64,000 bases of DNA from Actinospica sp035493475 (GTDB taxonomy: Bacteria > Actinomycetota > Actinomycetes > Streptomycetales > Catenulisporaceae): the NCBI GenBank assembly GCA_035493475.1, contig DATJIF010000212.1:25529-89528 (forward strand), written 5' to 3'. Positions 33,824 through 43,150 of this stretch are shown here, piece after piece. Numbering within the stretch: the first letter of the stretch is position 1; each line of letters begins with the position of its first letter. The position numbers and the translations under genes were made by a program. The notes under the pieces were generated by a model, which was not told the origin of the DNA, searched no databases, and saw only the letters and a list, made by a program, of their open reading frames with translations.

Positions 33824-34828
33824 ATGGCTGACGTGGCGAAGGACCCGCAGATCAAGAGGCTGACCCGGCTGCGCAACTCGCGCGGTTGGAGCTTCCCGAG
33901 CCCCGTCGGCGGGTTCACGGCGACCGAGATCGCGGGCTTCGATCCCGTCGGGCAGGTCTTCGGCGCGACGGTGGCGTACCTCGGCCCCTCCAACCTCGGC
34001 CTGTGCTTCGTCCCCAACGGCAGCGGATCACGCGGCGGACAACGCGGCGGCGCTCGTTCCTGCGCCGACCCGTCCAACCCGCTGCTGGCGAAAATCACCG
34101 CGGCGCGCGGCATCGCCATCGAACGCGCGGTGGCGGAGTGCCAGGCGCTCGGCGGCGACGGGATCATCGGGATGCGCGTGAACACCACCGGCATCTTCAC
34201 GGAGTCGGTGGAGGTCATCGTCGAGGGCACGGCCGTACGCGCACGATCCCTCACGCGCCCGCCGGAACCGTTCACCACGCACGTCTCCGGCCCCGACCTC
34301 GCCCGGCTGCTGCGTTCCGGCTGGATGCCCTTCGCGCTGGTCTCCGGCCTGTCGATGGCCGCCTGCCACTTCGAGGACGCCATGTTCCAGCAGACCCGCC
34401 GCGGCGTCGGCACCGCCGCCAACCGCGAGGTCACCGGCTACACCCGCCTGGTCAACGACGCCCGCCGCGAGGCCCGCGCAGCCCTCGACTACGCCGTCCA
34501 CAGACAGCAGGGCGAGGGCGCCGTGATCGACGGGATAACCCTCCAGTTCAGCGAGCGCGAATGCCCCGACTTCGACCAGCGCGCCGACTACCTCGCCCAG
34601 GCCACCATCCTCGGCACCGCGATAATTCCCTTCGACCGAACCATCCCCACCACGCCCCGACCCCCGCTGACCATCATGCGCCTCGACGCGCGCACAGAGA
34701 CGGGGACAGGGGCGGCGGCCACGACCCGGCCCGGGCCCGAGCCTGAATCCGGCCCGAGCATCGTCCCCAAGACCAGCCTCGGCGACAAAACCTTCGCGTA
34801 CCTGGCCAGCCGCCAGCGCATGCAGTGA
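33824..34828 (+). CDS. Protein with two YbjQ-type (heavy-metal-binding-like) domains
   Basis: A 334-residue cytoplasmic protein. Domain 1 (about 25-140: GFDPVGQVFGATVAYLG, AVAECQALGGDGIIGMRVNT) and domain 2 (about 150-290: HVSGPDLARLLRSGWMPFAL, REARAALDYAVHRQQGEGAV) are both YbjQ-like (UPF0145) folds. Single-domain YbjQ proteins are about 105 residues and form pentamers; here two units are fused and separated by a short linker, followed by a disordered Pro/Glu tail. The metal-binding role is only a family label. ATG 33824 is reached after a GC-rich repeat stretch. Confidence 0.75.
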   Translation: MADVAKDPQIKRLTRLRNSRGWSFPSPVGGFTATEIAGFDPVGQVFGATVAYLGPSNLGLCFVPNGSGSRGGQRGGARSCADPSNPLLAKITAARGIAIERAVAECQALGGDGIIGMRVNTTGIFTESVEVIVEGTAVRARSLTRPPEPFTTHVSGPDLARLLRSGWMPFALVSGLSMAACHFEDAMFQQTRRGVGTAANREVTGYTRLVNDARREARAALDYAVHRQQGEGAVIDGITLQFSERECPDFDQRADYLAQATILGTAIIPFDRTIPTTPRPPLTIMRLDARTETGTGAAATTRPGPEPESGPSIVPKTSLGDKTFAYLASRQRMQ

Positions 34829-34841
34829 ACGGCCGCGGCCG

Positions 34842-36050
34842 CTACTCCACTGCCTGGCCGTGGAACCTGGCCAGGACCTGCTGTTTTTGGCGGCCGGTGG
34901 GGGTGGAGAGGTCGAAGGGGGTGGCGAGGACGATGGCGGCGGCGCCTTGGGCCCAGGCGGCGTCGTCCCAGGGTTCTACTTCGATGGGGGTGTCGGACAT
35001 GGGGGCGGGGATGGCGCCGATGAGGGTGGCGCGGAAGGCGGCGTCCCAGTGGCGCCAGGCGGCGGCGCCTTCGCCTAGGACGATGACGATCTCGGGGTCC
35101 AGGACGGTGACGAGGGCGGCTACGGCGCGGGCGAGGGTGGTGGCGGCTTGGGCGTAGACGGCGGCTGCCTGGGCGTCGCCGCGGTCGGCTAGTTCTTGGA
35201 GGCGTTCCACCCCCTGGCCTTCGCGGAGGATGCCCGCGGTCTGCCCGGCGCGGACCAGGCCTGCGGAGCCCACGATCGTCTCCAGGCAGCCGCGGTTGCC
35301 GCAGGCGCAGGGGGTGCCCTTGGGGTCGATCGGGAAGTGGCCGAATTCGCCGGCGCCGCCGTGGGAGCCGCGGTAGACGGTGCCGCCGGTGACGATGCCG
35401 AGACCGACGCCGCTGCCGATCGTGAGGACGAGGAAGTCGCGGTGGCGGCGGCCTCGTCCGAAGAGCTGCTCTGCCACGGTCAGGGCTTTGACGTCGTTTT
35501 CCACCAGGACGGGCAGGCCCAGGGCGCCGTGCAGGTGTCGGCCCAGGGGTACGTCGCTCCAGCCCAGGGTCGGTGCGTGCACGCGGCCGTTGTCGGGGCT
35601 GTCCACCACGCCGGGCACGCCGATTCCCAGGCCGAGCAGCGGGATCTCCAGCTGTTCCTCGACGAAGGGACGCAGCGCCGAGGCCAGCCTTCCGGCGGCC
35701 TCGGGCGCGAGTGCGTCGAACTCGAGGGTGTGCGCGGCGAGCACGGAGCCGTCCAGTCGGGCCTCGACGATGGCGACGTGGTCGGCCGCCACCTTGACGC
35801 CGACGGCGCGCGCGGCGGTGCCGACCAGGCCGATCAGCTGGCCGCGCCGGCCGCCGCGGGACGGGGCCTCCTCGTCCAGCTCCCGGACCATCGCCTGGTC
35901 CAGCAGCCTGCGCACGACGGCGGTCACCGTGGGCGGGCTCAGGGCCAGCTCGCGGGCCACGTCGGCGCGGGACATCGGCCCCGCTCTCCCGAGCAGGGCC
36001 AATACCGCCGTCTGGGTCAGATCGCGTCCCGCGGACGACTTCGTGCTCAC
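34842..36050 (-). CDS. ROK-family transcriptional repressor (third)
   Basis: A 402-residue ROK repressor: winged helix (about 10-65; SRADVARELALSPPTVTAVV), ROK core with HGGAGEFGHFPIDPKGTPCA and CGNRGCLETI (zinc-binding cysteines). The GTG start is at 36050. It is 63 bases downstream of the GH15 gene on the same strand and may be co-transcribed with it. It may regulate GH15 and the galactoside cluster; effector unknown. Bases 34842-35100 use an unusual number of GCC/GTC codons on the coding strand, giving a long GGCGG-like run on the other strand. Confidence 0.87.
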   Translation of the reverse strand: MSTKSSAGRDLTQTAVLALLGRAGPMSRADVARELALSPPTVTAVVRRLLDQAMVRELDEEAPSRGGRRGQLIGLVGTAARAVGVKVAADHVAIVEARLDGSVLAAHTLEFDALAPEAAGRLASALRPFVEEQLEIPLLGLGIGVPGVVDSPDNGRVHAPTLGWSDVPLGRHLHGALGLPVLVENDVKALTVAEQLFGRGRRHRDFLVLTIGSGVGLGIVTGGTVYRGSHGGAGEFGHFPIDPKGTPCACGNRGCLETIVGSAGLVRAGQTAGILREGQGVERLQELADRGDAQAAAVYAQAATTLARAVAALVTVLDPEIVIVLGEGAAAWRHWDAAFRATLIGAIPAPMSDTPIEVEPWDDAAWAQGAAAIVLATPFDLSTPTGRQKQQVLARFHGQAVE

Positions 36051-36113
36051 CTGCTACTGCTACCTTTCAGCGCACGCGAATGATGGTGCGCCCTTCAGCG
36101 CCTCGGCGCCTTT

Positions 36114-38888
36114 TCAGCGCGTCACGTTTCCGTAGAGCGTAGTACTCGACGAACCCGCCAGCTCGTAGTGGACGGCGCCGAGGTCGTCGTCGTCCCACGC
36201 GCCGGTGGACGGGTTCTGATACGCCAGCTCGACGTCCAGGTACGACCACGAGCCGGTGGCCGCGGATCCACCGCTCGCGAGGGCCGAGATGGGGATCTCC
36301 GCCTCGATGCGGCCGGTGGAGGTGTCCCACTGCGGTGCGATGGTGCTCAAGCTCGAACCTGAGGTCCAGCCGCTCGAGTTGGCCGAGAAGGTGGCGTAGC
36401 TGCTGCTGTCGCTCCATCGCCCGACCAGGTAGTTCATCGAGTGGTCGAGGGTGCCGCCGTACTCCGCGGACGTCGTGCCGGTCAGCGAGGACGAGTGGTT
36501 GAAGTCCTGCGCATAGACGAGCAGCGCGAACTTGGGGGTCGCGCCGTACGCCGAGAACGCACCCGAACTGTTGTCGACGCGGACGTAGATGTTGCTGGCG
36601 TCGTTGCTGATGTAGACGTCGCCGATGTTGGTCATCGCGCTGCCGGACGAGCTCTTGCCGGATGCGAAGGTGTAGTAGGGGATGTTCGTCCACTTACTCC
36701 AGTCGCTGCTCGGCGTCGTCGTGATGTTGACGGACGCGTAGTCGCTGGCGTTCACGTTCGTCGCGTAGACCCGCGGGTCGTATTTCCCGCTGTAGGTGAG
36801 CGCGGCCAGGATGAACGCGGAGGCGGTCAGCGGCTCCGACATCGTGCTCAGCACCGGCTGGCTGGTCGGCCACGCGACGGCCTCGCCGGGCGGCATGTCG
36901 CCGACGCCCGAGACGCTCACGTAGTACTGCAGCCGTTGGAGCGCGAGCGCGTTCTGGCCGCTGTAGACGTCGTAGACGGTGTCGAACATGGTCATGTTCG
37001 GCCACACCGGTTCCGCCGCGAGCGCCTCGTCACCGGCCGGGTCGTACTGGCTGGTGTAGTAGTACGTGTCGCCGGTGTAGCGCGCGATTCCGTACGTGTC
37101 GTGGGTCAGGTTGGTGTCGATCGCGCTCGCCATCGCCGCGGCCCGCGAGGAGGATGCGTCCACGTCGCCGGTCACGACGAGTGCCATCGACGAGGAGTCG
37201 AGCAGCGGGTTCACGGTCGTGCCGTCGGTCTGGATGCCGCGGTCGTAGTAGCCGCCGCTCGCGTTCCACAGGCCGGGCGTGCTCGCGGTGTCGCTGCGCT
37301 GGATCGACGAGAGGATCGTGCTGGCCGCGCCGTTCCACGCGTCGGCGCTGGTGGAGGCGGATTCGGTCTTCGCCAGGATCGCGGCGGCCCGGAGACCGGC
37401 GACGTAGTACGCCTGGGTGAAGATCTGGTACTGGTAGTTCTCCTCCCAGATGCTGTTGTCGGGGGCGCCGAGTCCGTTGCTCGCGATGTTGTTCTCGACG
37501 AAGTTGGCGGCGGCCTCGACGACCGGCCACATCGTGGAGAGGAACGTGCTGCTTCCGGTGTCCGCGTAGTGTTTCTGCACGCCGACGAGGAATTCGCCGA
37601 TGCTGTCGTATTCGGGTTCGACGAACGAGACGTAGCTGCCGGACCATTCGTCGTACGTCGTATGCCAGGCGCCGGTACTCAACTGGTTGGCGGCCATGAA
37701 GTCCCAGAACTTCTCGGCCTCCGTGTAGTGGCCGCTCGCGTCGAGGGCCATCGCGTCGAACGCCGAGTCGCGCATCCAGGCCTTGTAGCCGTACGAGCCT
37801 TCGTTGGTGGCCGCCGGGAACAGGCCGTTCGTCGGGTTCTGCGAGTTCTTGATCACGACGAGGTTGCGCTCGTACGCGGTGTTGACGCCGGTGTCGCTGG
37901 TCGAGACGTTGGTCCCGGCGGCGAGCCAGTTCGCGTAGTCGGTCGCGGTCGTGTTGAACCAGTAGGCGCCGGTCTCCGCGCGCGCCGCGTCCGATGCCGA
38001 CTGCGCGGCGGCCATGGTCGTGCCGAGTCCGAGGTAGTAGTACAGCGTCTGCGAGCTCGACGGCGCGATCGTGACCGTGTTCTGGAAGCCGAGGTCGACG
38101 TTCGGCGTGCTCTCGGAGGCGTTGTCGTCGAGGGTGCCGTTCGTGTCGAACTGGCACCACGCGCTCGCGGTCGTGTCGCTGGCCGTGCAGTCGGCGTCGT
38201 TGCCCGCCTGGTACGCGGTCGGGCTCTGCAACGCGCCGAGCGTCACGACGTCCTGCCCGGATGCGGTCATGTTGCCGAACAGGGCGTTGCGCGTCGAGTC
38301 GTAGGACGCGGCGACGTTCGTGGTCGACGACGTGTTGTTCAGGTGGACCTGGTCGAGGACCTTCCACGAGTACGACGTGGTGGAGGACGGGTTCGTCAGC
38401 GTGTAGCGCGCGACGAGGAACGGCTCGTTCGGCACCATCACGTAATCGCGCTTGACCTGGATCGGCATGCTGGCGCTGTTGTACTGGCCGTACGTGGTGT
38501 TGAGCACGCCGTTCTCGTCGAGGTACCCGGTGGACGCGAAGTCGTGCGCCTGGTCGTACTTGACGTTGTCGGTGGCGTCGTCGAAGAAGCCGGTGTAGTC
38601 GACGATCTGGTTCGTGGACCACTGGTTGCTCGCGCGCAGTTCGGCGATCCGCGGTCCGTAGGTCCCGGTGTCGTTCTGGTTGAGCTTGCTCGCGTTCCAG
38701 ATCGCCGTGAGGTTCGACCAGTTGTTGATGTATTCGCTGGCCGACGACGTGGTGGACGCCTGGGTCGCGGTGGCGGCGGTCGCGGTGCCGGGGTGCACGG
38801 CGACCACGGCCGCGGCGGCCAGCGCGAGGGCTGTGAGCGTTGTGCGCAGGTATGGGCGCCCGCGGCGCCGCACGGAAAGGCTCAGCAT
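36114..38888 (-). CDS. Secreted GH15 glucoamylase / glucodextranase-like enzyme
   Basis: A 924-residue exported protein. Signal: RRRGRPYLRTTLTALALAAA and cleavage near residue 40. The N-terminal beta-sandwich (about 50-330) and (alpha/alpha)6 barrel (about 335-700) match bacterial GH15. GYKAWMRDSAF (368-377) and SIWEEN (479-484, general acid Glu482/483) and TMSEPLTASAFI (base Glu684) are the catalytic motifs. Residues 705-924 form a beta-rich C-terminal module (SSDWSKWTNIPYYTFASG and DVELAYQN) as in glucodextranases. It releases glucose from the non-reducing end of alpha-glucans. A leaderless promoter is suggested. Confidence 0.86.
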   Translation of the reverse strand: MLSLSVRRRGRPYLRTTLTALALAAAAVVAVHPGTATAATATQASTTSSASEYINNWSNLTAIWNASKLNQNDTGTYGPRIAELRASNQWSTNQIVDYTGFFDDATDNVKYDQAHDFASTGYLDENGVLNTTYGQYNSASMPIQVKRDYVMVPNEPFLVARYTLTNPSSTTSYSWKVLDQVHLNNTSSTTNVAASYDSTRNALFGNMTASGQDVVTLGALQSPTAYQAGNDADCTASDTTASAWCQFDTNGTLDDNASESTPNVDLGFQNTVTIAPSSSQTLYYYLGLGTTMAAAQSASDAARAETGAYWFNTTATDYANWLAAGTNVSTSDTGVNTAYERNLVVIKNSQNPTNGLFPAATNEGSYGYKAWMRDSAFDAMALDASGHYTEAEKFWDFMAANQLSTGAWHTTYDEWSGSYVSFVEPEYDSIGEFLVGVQKHYADTGSSTFLSTMWPVVEAAANFVENNIASNGLGAPDNSIWEENYQYQIFTQAYYVAGLRAAAILAKTESASTSADAWNGAASTILSSIQRSDTASTPGLWNASGGYYDRGIQTDGTTVNPLLDSSSMALVVTGDVDASSSRAAAMASAIDTNLTHDTYGIARYTGDTYYYTSQYDPAGDEALAAEPVWPNMTMFDTVYDVYSGQNALALQRLQYYVSVSGVGDMPPGEAVAWPTSQPVLSTMSEPLTASAFILAALTYSGKYDPRVYATNVNASDYASVNITTTPSSDWSKWTNIPYYTFASGKSSSGSAMTNIGDVYISNDASNIYVRVDNSSGAFSAYGATPKFALLVYAQDFNHSSSLTGTTSAEYGGTLDHSMNYLVGRWSDSSSYATFSANSSGWTSGSSLSTIAPQWDTSTGRIEAEIPISALASGGSAATGSWSYLDVELAYQNPSTGAWDDDDLGAVHYELAGSSSTTLYGNVTR

Positions 38889-38895
38889 GCTGCGG

Positions 38896-38925
38896 ATGCT
38901 AAATTCGGCGGCTGAATAATGTCAA
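38896..38925 (-). promoter_or_regulatory. Leaderless promoter of the GH15 gene
   Basis: TTGACA (38925-38920), an 18-base spacer and TAGCAT (38901-38896); the -10 ends 7 bases before ATG 38888, so the transcript probably starts at or next to the start codon. The extended -35 reads TTCCTTGACA. It overlaps the final codons of the upstream sugar kinase. Confidence 0.6.
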
Positions 38926-39876
38926 GGAATAATCTGACCAAGACTGTGCCGGGACGGTGAGGAGTTCGTCGGTCAGGGCGGGGTTGAGCAGCGGTCCGTG
39001 GTCGCCGGTGACGGAGAGCGCCGAGGCCGCGGTGAGGTGGCCGCGACGCAGGCTGCGCTCGACGGATTCGCCGCGCAACCGCCCGACGAGGAAGCCTGCG
39101 GCGAACGCGTCACCGGCGCCGACCGGCTCGACGACCTCGACGGCGAGTGCGGGAACGATCGTGCGGTCGTCGCCGTGGTACGCGGTCGCCGCGCGCTCGC
39201 CGTCCTTGACCACCAAGGTTTTCGGCGACGGGAGCAGCGCGCGCACGTCGTCCGGTTTACGCAGCTTCTCGCCCCACAACGCCTGCGCCTCGTCGAGCCC
39301 GACGAACACGATGTCGGCGGCCTGTGCGAGGCGACGTAGCAGCGGACCGGCGGGCTCGCGCCAGACGGCGGGACGGTAGTTCACGTCGAAGCTGATGACG
39401 GGATGGTCGCCGACGAGCGCGGCCTCGACGAGATCGCGGCAGCTCGCGGAGAGCGCTGGCGTGATTCCGGTGAAGTGCCACAGGTCGGCGGTGCGCAGGG
39501 CCTCCTCGTCGAGCACGTATCTGCCCATCGCGGAGGCGGCCGAGCCGTGCCGGTAGTACGAGACCTTCGTGCCGCCGCCGTTGCCGGCCGGGTTCGGGTC
39601 CTTGAACAGCAGTCCGGTCGGCCGGTTCGGATCCGTGCGCACGGCCGAGACGTCGACTCCGGCCGAGCTCACGTGGTGCAGCACGCGGCGGCCGAACGCA
39701 TCGTCGCCGAGCCTTGATACCCACCGCGCGTCGACGCCGTGGTCGGCGAGGTACATGGCCACGTTGGATTCGGCGCCTGCGGTGTCGAGACCGAGCTTTT
39801 CGGTGTCGGCGAGGGCGGCGCCGTCCGAGGGGATGAACGACACCATGGTCTCGCCGACGCAGGCGACAGCCGTCAT
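38899..39876 (-). CDS. PfkB-family sugar kinase, probably 2-keto-3-deoxy-sugar-acid kinase
   Basis: A 325-residue ribokinase-like protein: N-terminal VACVGETMVSFIPSDG, sugar-binding NVAMYLADHGVDARWVSRLG, and the C-terminal signature VEPVGAGDAFAAGFLVGRL with catalytic Asp. It overlaps the KDPG-type aldolase by four bases (39873-39876), and a galactonate dehydratase is encoded in the same operon, so its substrate should be 2-keto-3-deoxygalactonate (or gluconate), yielding the 6-phosphate for the aldolase. Substrate specificity cannot be read from motifs alone. Confidence 0.86.
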   Translation of the reverse strand: MTAVACVGETMVSFIPSDGAALADTEKLGLDTAGAESNVAMYLADHGVDARWVSRLGDDAFGRRVLHHVSSAGVDVSAVRTDPNRPTGLLFKDPNPAGNGGGTKVSYYRHGSAASAMGRYVLDEEALRTADLWHFTGITPALSASCRDLVEAALVGDHPVISFDVNYRPAVWREPAGPLLRRLAQAADIVFVGLDEAQALWGEKLRKPDDVRALLPSPKTLVVKDGERAATAYHGDDRTIVPALAVEVVEPVGAGDAFAAGFLVGRLRGESVERSLRRGHLTAASALSVTGDHGPLLNPALTDELLTVPAQSWSDYSLTLFSRRI

Positions 39877-40505
39877 CGACCGGCCTCGGCGGCGATCTGC
39901 AGGAACGTCCGGGCCCGTTCGCGCAACGCGGTCAGGTCGCCGCCGTCCGCCGCGTCCTTGATCAGGGGGCTGCCGACGCCGATGGCTGCCGCGCCGAGTT
40001 CGAGGTAGCGGCGGCCGGATTCGACGTCCACGCCGCCGACCGGGACGAACGGCGTCGTGGGGAACGGCGCTCGCAGGTCACGGAGATACGCGGGACCGCC
40101 CATCGCCGAGGCCGGGAAGAGCTTGACCGCCTCCGCGCCGACAGCCTGCGCGGCGATGACCTCGGAGGGGGTGAGCGCGCCGACGACCGTCGGGAGGCTG
40201 ACGTGCTGCGCCTCCAAGGCTCCGGCGCCGAGGCCCGGCGTCACGATGAATTCGGCACCGGCGGCACGTGCGTCGCGGGCATCCTGCGCGGTCACGACGG
40301 TCCCCGCGCCGATGACCGTTTCCGGCCCGAGCGTCGTGCGGGCGCGGGAGATGGCGTCGAGGGCACGCTCCGAGGTGAGTGAGACCTCGATCAGGCTGAC
40401 GCCCGCGTCCGCGAGGGTGAGCACGGTTTCGAGTACTGATTCGGCGTGGCCGCCGCGCACGATGGCGAGCAGGCGGCGTTCGCGGAGGAGAGATAGCAGA
40501 TCCAT
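39873..40505 (-). CDS. KDPG/KDPGal-type aldolase
   Basis: A 210-residue class I aldolase. The Schiff-base lysine is K128 in EAVKLFPAS, the general base Glu40 in IEVSLTSERA, and GAGTVV and FIVTPGLGAG complete the active site. It cleaves 2-keto-3-deoxy-6-phosphogalactonate (or -gluconate) to pyruvate and glyceraldehyde-3-phosphate. It overlaps the kinase gene by four bases and lies 2 bases after the mutarotase-like gene, in an operon with a galactonate dehydratase, so the DgoA role is most likely. Confidence 0.9.
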   Translation of the reverse strand: MDLLSLLRERRLLAIVRGGHAESVLETVLTLADAGVSLIEVSLTSERALDAISRARTTLGPETVIGAGTVVTAQDARDARAAGAEFIVTPGLGAGALEAQHVSLPTVVGALTPSEVIAAQAVGAEAVKLFPASAMGGPAYLRDLRAPFPTTPFVPVGGVDVESGRRYLELGAAAIGVGSPLIKDAADGGDLTALRERARTFLQIAAEAGR

Positions 40506-40507
40506 GA

Positions 40508-41245
40508 TTAGTCCTTCTGCCGGTACGCGGCGATAGTCAACTGCCAGCGCACCTCGCCGGACGCCGGGGTGACGGCGCAGTCCCCCTCCTCGGCGTCTGC
40601 GAGGTCGAAGACGCGGCCGAGCATCGGTTCCACGCCGATGCTGCGGTACGGGTCCGCCTCCGGCCAGCCGCCGAGGTTGCGCCAGAGGGCTATGGACGTC
40701 GGTTGGTCGCTGACCTGGAGTGATAGGTGCAGGCGATCCGGACCGTCGTCGAGCACTGCGGTGTCGCCGGCGATCACGTCGCCGACGGCGGTCCCGTCGT
40801 CCGGGCCGAGCGGGATCACGCGTGGCTCGACGTGCAGCACGGAATTCGGGCTCAGGTCGAGGAGCGCGTGACCGGCCCAGAGGAAGCGGTAACCGGGCTC
40901 GGCCACGAGGCGGTAATCGGCGACGACGGACCCTGAGACCACGTCGACCCTGCGAGTCAGTTCGAACTCCGGGCAGGCGACGCGGTATTCGAGCATTGCC
41001 TTTCCGGCAGTCCACGCGCGGCTCCAGGCATCGCCGTGGTCCGGGATGCCGCGCACGGTCGGCACGCACTCCTCAAGCCCGCCCGCGTCGGCGAACGCGT
41101 CGCCGGGGACGACCTGTGTGCGGCGCGGCTCGTCGCGGTGCCAGAGCCATTCACGTCCGCCGCCGCTCAGCGAGGTCCACCGGCCGCCGTGCTCGGGGTC
41201 GATGCGCACGGCAAGTGAAACGGGCGCGAGCCCCACGGGGATCAC
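40508..41245 (-). CDS. Aldose-1-epimerase (mutarotase)-like protein
   Basis: A 245-residue beta-sandwich protein of the galactose mutarotase-like superfamily: HGGRWTSLSGGGREWLWHRD, VPTVRGIPDHGDAWSRAWTA, HALLDLSPNS and GVEPMLG (glutamate base region) correspond to the usual positions; the active-site His pair is only partly clear (IPDHGDAW and AGHALL). GTG 41245 overlaps the stop of the dehydratase gene (GTGA), indicating one operon. It would speed interconversion of galactose anomers before oxidation. Shorter than classic GalM (about 340 residues), so it belongs to a compact subgroup. Confidence 0.7.
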   Translation of the reverse strand: MIPVGLAPVSLAVRIDPEHGGRWTSLSGGGREWLWHRDEPRRTQVVPGDAFADAGGLEECVPTVRGIPDHGDAWSRAWTAGKAMLEYRVACPEFELTRRVDVVSGSVVADYRLVAEPGYRFLWAGHALLDLSPNSVLHVEPRVIPLGPDDGTAVGDVIAGDTAVLDDGPDRLHLSLQVSDQPTSIALWRNLGGWPEADPYRSIGVEPMLGRVFDLADAEEGDCAVTPASGEVRWQLTIAAYRQKD

Positions 41246-42387
41246 CACTCGGCCAGCGCGCCGTCGTCGTGCCGCCACACCGGATTACGCCACTTGTGCG
41301 CGATCCGGTCGGCCGCGCGCACGGCGTCCTCATCGACCGTGACGCCGAGGCCCGGCTGCCGGCCGCGCACGGCGTGACCGTCGACGAAGCGGAACGGCTC
41401 GGGGTCCATCACGTACGACAGCAGGTCGGCCTCCTTGTTGTAGTGGATGCCGAGGCTCTGCTCCTGGATCAGCAGGTTCGGGGTCGCGAAGCCGACCTGC
41501 AGGCTGGCCGCGAGCGCGACCGGACCGAGCGGGCAGTGCGGGGCGAGCAGCGCGCCGAAGGTCTCGGCGAGCGAGGCGATCCGGGTCACCTCGCTGATCC
41601 CGCCCGCGTGCGAGAGGTCCGGCTGCACGACGGCCATCCCGGCCTGCAAAACCGGCAGGAAGCCGGCCCGGCCGTAGATCCGTTCGCCGGTGGCCAGCGG
41701 CACGGGGCTCGCGGCGACCAGCGAGCCGAGCGCCTGCTGATGTTCCGGCAGCACCGGCTCCTCGACGAACAGCGGCCGGTACGGAGCGAGTTCCGGGATG
41801 ACGCGGCGCGCGGTCGCCGGGGTGAACCGGCCGTGACAGTCCATTGCGACGTCGCGGTCCGGGCCGAGGGCCTCGCGCGCGGTCGCCAGCCGGGCCACGA
41901 CGTCGTCCACCTCGGCCGCCGTGGCGATCGGCGAAATGCGGCCGCTGGCGTTCATCTTCACCGCCGTGAATCCGGCCTCGACCTGCGCGGCGATCGCGTC
42001 CGCGAGTTCTGCGGGCTCGTCGCCGCCGACCCACGCGTAGACCCGGACCTTCTCCCGCACCGGCCCGCCGAGCAGCGCGTATACGGGTGCTTCGTAGGCC
42101 TTGCCCGCGATGTCCCACAGCGCTTGGTCGAGCCCTGCGACGGCACTGCTGAGGATCGGCCCGTCGCGGTAGAACCCTGCTCTGGTCATCACCTGCCAGT
42201 GGTCCTGGATGCGCAGCGGGTCTTGGCCGATCAGGTATTCGGCGAGCACGTCCACGGCCGCGCGGACGACCTCGGCGCGGCCCTCGACGACGGGTTCGCC
42301 CCAGCCGACCAGGCCGTCGTCGGTCTCTATTCGGCAGAACAGCCAGCGCGGCGGAACGAGGAAGGTCTCGATTCGGGTGATCTTCAC
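41242..42387 (-). CDS. dgoD: D-galactonate dehydratase, enolase superfamily
   Basis: A 381-residue enolase-superfamily dehydratase of the DgoD group (382 residues in E. coli). The opening MKITRIETFLVPPRWLFCRI is characteristic. Metal ligands are in MDCHGRFT, FVEEPVLPEH and LATGERIY; the catalytic His is in LAPHCPLGP. It converts D-galactonate to 2-keto-3-deoxygalactonate. It overlaps the FadR-type regulator gene by four bases (42384-42387) and the mutarotase-like gene by four. Neighbours are the kinase and aldolase that complete the De Ley-Doudoroff pathway. Closely related acid-sugar dehydratases could share the motifs. Confidence 0.9.
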   Translation of the reverse strand: MKITRIETFLVPPRWLFCRIETDDGLVGWGEPVVEGRAEVVRAAVDVLAEYLIGQDPLRIQDHWQVMTRAGFYRDGPILSSAVAGLDQALWDIAGKAYEAPVYALLGGPVREKVRVYAWVGGDEPAELADAIAAQVEAGFTAVKMNASGRISPIATAAEVDDVVARLATAREALGPDRDVAMDCHGRFTPATARRVIPELAPYRPLFVEEPVLPEHQQALGSLVAASPVPLATGERIYGRAGFLPVLQAGMAVVQPDLSHAGGISEVTRIASLAETFGALLAPHCPLGPVALAASLQVGFATPNLLIQEQSLGIHYNKEADLLSYVMDPEPFRFVDGHAVRGRQPGLGVTVDEDAVRAADRIAHKWRNPVWRHDDGALAEW

Positions 42388-43115
42388 CGGCCGTCCTCCG
42401 CCTTCGACGTCTCCGACAGCTCCGAGCGCAGCCGCTGCTCGTCGCTGATGGCCTTGTCCAGCAGGGCGCGCATCGCGGCTTCCGCCTGTTCGGGGTCCTG
42501 GGCCCGCACGCCGTCGAGCACGGCCTGGTGGCTCGGGACCGGGTCGTCCGAAGCGTGCTCGGTGCCGTGCACCAACTGGTCACGCGCGGCGAGCGCGGAC
42601 TCCAGCACCGTCTGCATGCGCTCCAGCAGCTCGTTGTGCGTGGAGCTCAGCAGAGCCCTGTGAAACGCGAGGTCGGCATCGACGGCGGTGCGCGAGTCGT
42701 CGGCCTTCGACATCGCCTCCAGCGCCACGTCGAGCCGCGCGAGGTCCTCGTCCGAGCGGCGGATCGCGGCGAGGCGTACGGCGGCCGGTTCGATGATGCC
42801 GCGCACCTCGTCGAGACTGCGCAGCAGCGACGCGTCCGCGACCGCGCTGAACTGCCAGCGCAGCACGTCCGGATCGAGCAGGTTCCAGTCCGCGCGCGGC
42901 CGCACGTAGGTGCCGCGCTTCTGGCGCGCGTCCACCAATCCCTTGGCCGTCAGCACCTTCAGCGACTCGCGCAGCGCGGTGAGGCTGACACCGAGCTCCT
43001 CCTGCAACGCGGTCAGGTCAAGCGTCGCGCCCTCGGGCAGCTCCCCGCTGAGCACGCGTCGGGCGATGGTGTCCACGGTCTGGCCGTGCACCCCGCGGTT
43101 TCCGTACAGCGACAT
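42384..43115 (-). CDS. GntR/FadR-family transcriptional regulator (DgoR-like)
   Basis: A 243-residue regulator. N-terminal winged helix (about 8-72: GQTVDTIARRVLSGELPEGA, LQEELGVSLTALRESLKVLT) and FadR-type all-helical FCD effector domain (about 90-225) with metal-binding residues in DADLAFHRALLSST and DDPVPSHQAVLDGV. It is in an operon with dgoD, as in E. coli where DgoR represses the galactonate genes, so a similar role with galactonate as effector is inferred. ATG 43115 follows AAGGAC. Confidence 0.87.
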   Translation of the reverse strand: MSLYGNRGVHGQTVDTIARRVLSGELPEGATLDLTALQEELGVSLTALRESLKVLTAKGLVDARQKRGTYVRPRADWNLLDPDVLRWQFSAVADASLLRSLDEVRGIIEPAAVRLAAIRRSDEDLARLDVALEAMSKADDSRTAVDADLAFHRALLSSTHNELLERMQTVLESALAARDQLVHGTEHASDDPVPSHQAVLDGVRAQDPEQAEAAMRALLDKAISDEQRLRSELSETSKAEDGR

Positions 43116-43150
43116 GTCCTACGTGTCCTTACTATCTTCGATTCCGGGAG

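Noticed and set aside
36441..38915. Long plus-strand frame opposite the GH15 gene
   Set aside because: Arg/Val/Gly/Asp-rich with no known domain; typical third-position G+C artefact, while the minus strand has signal peptide and catalytic motifs.
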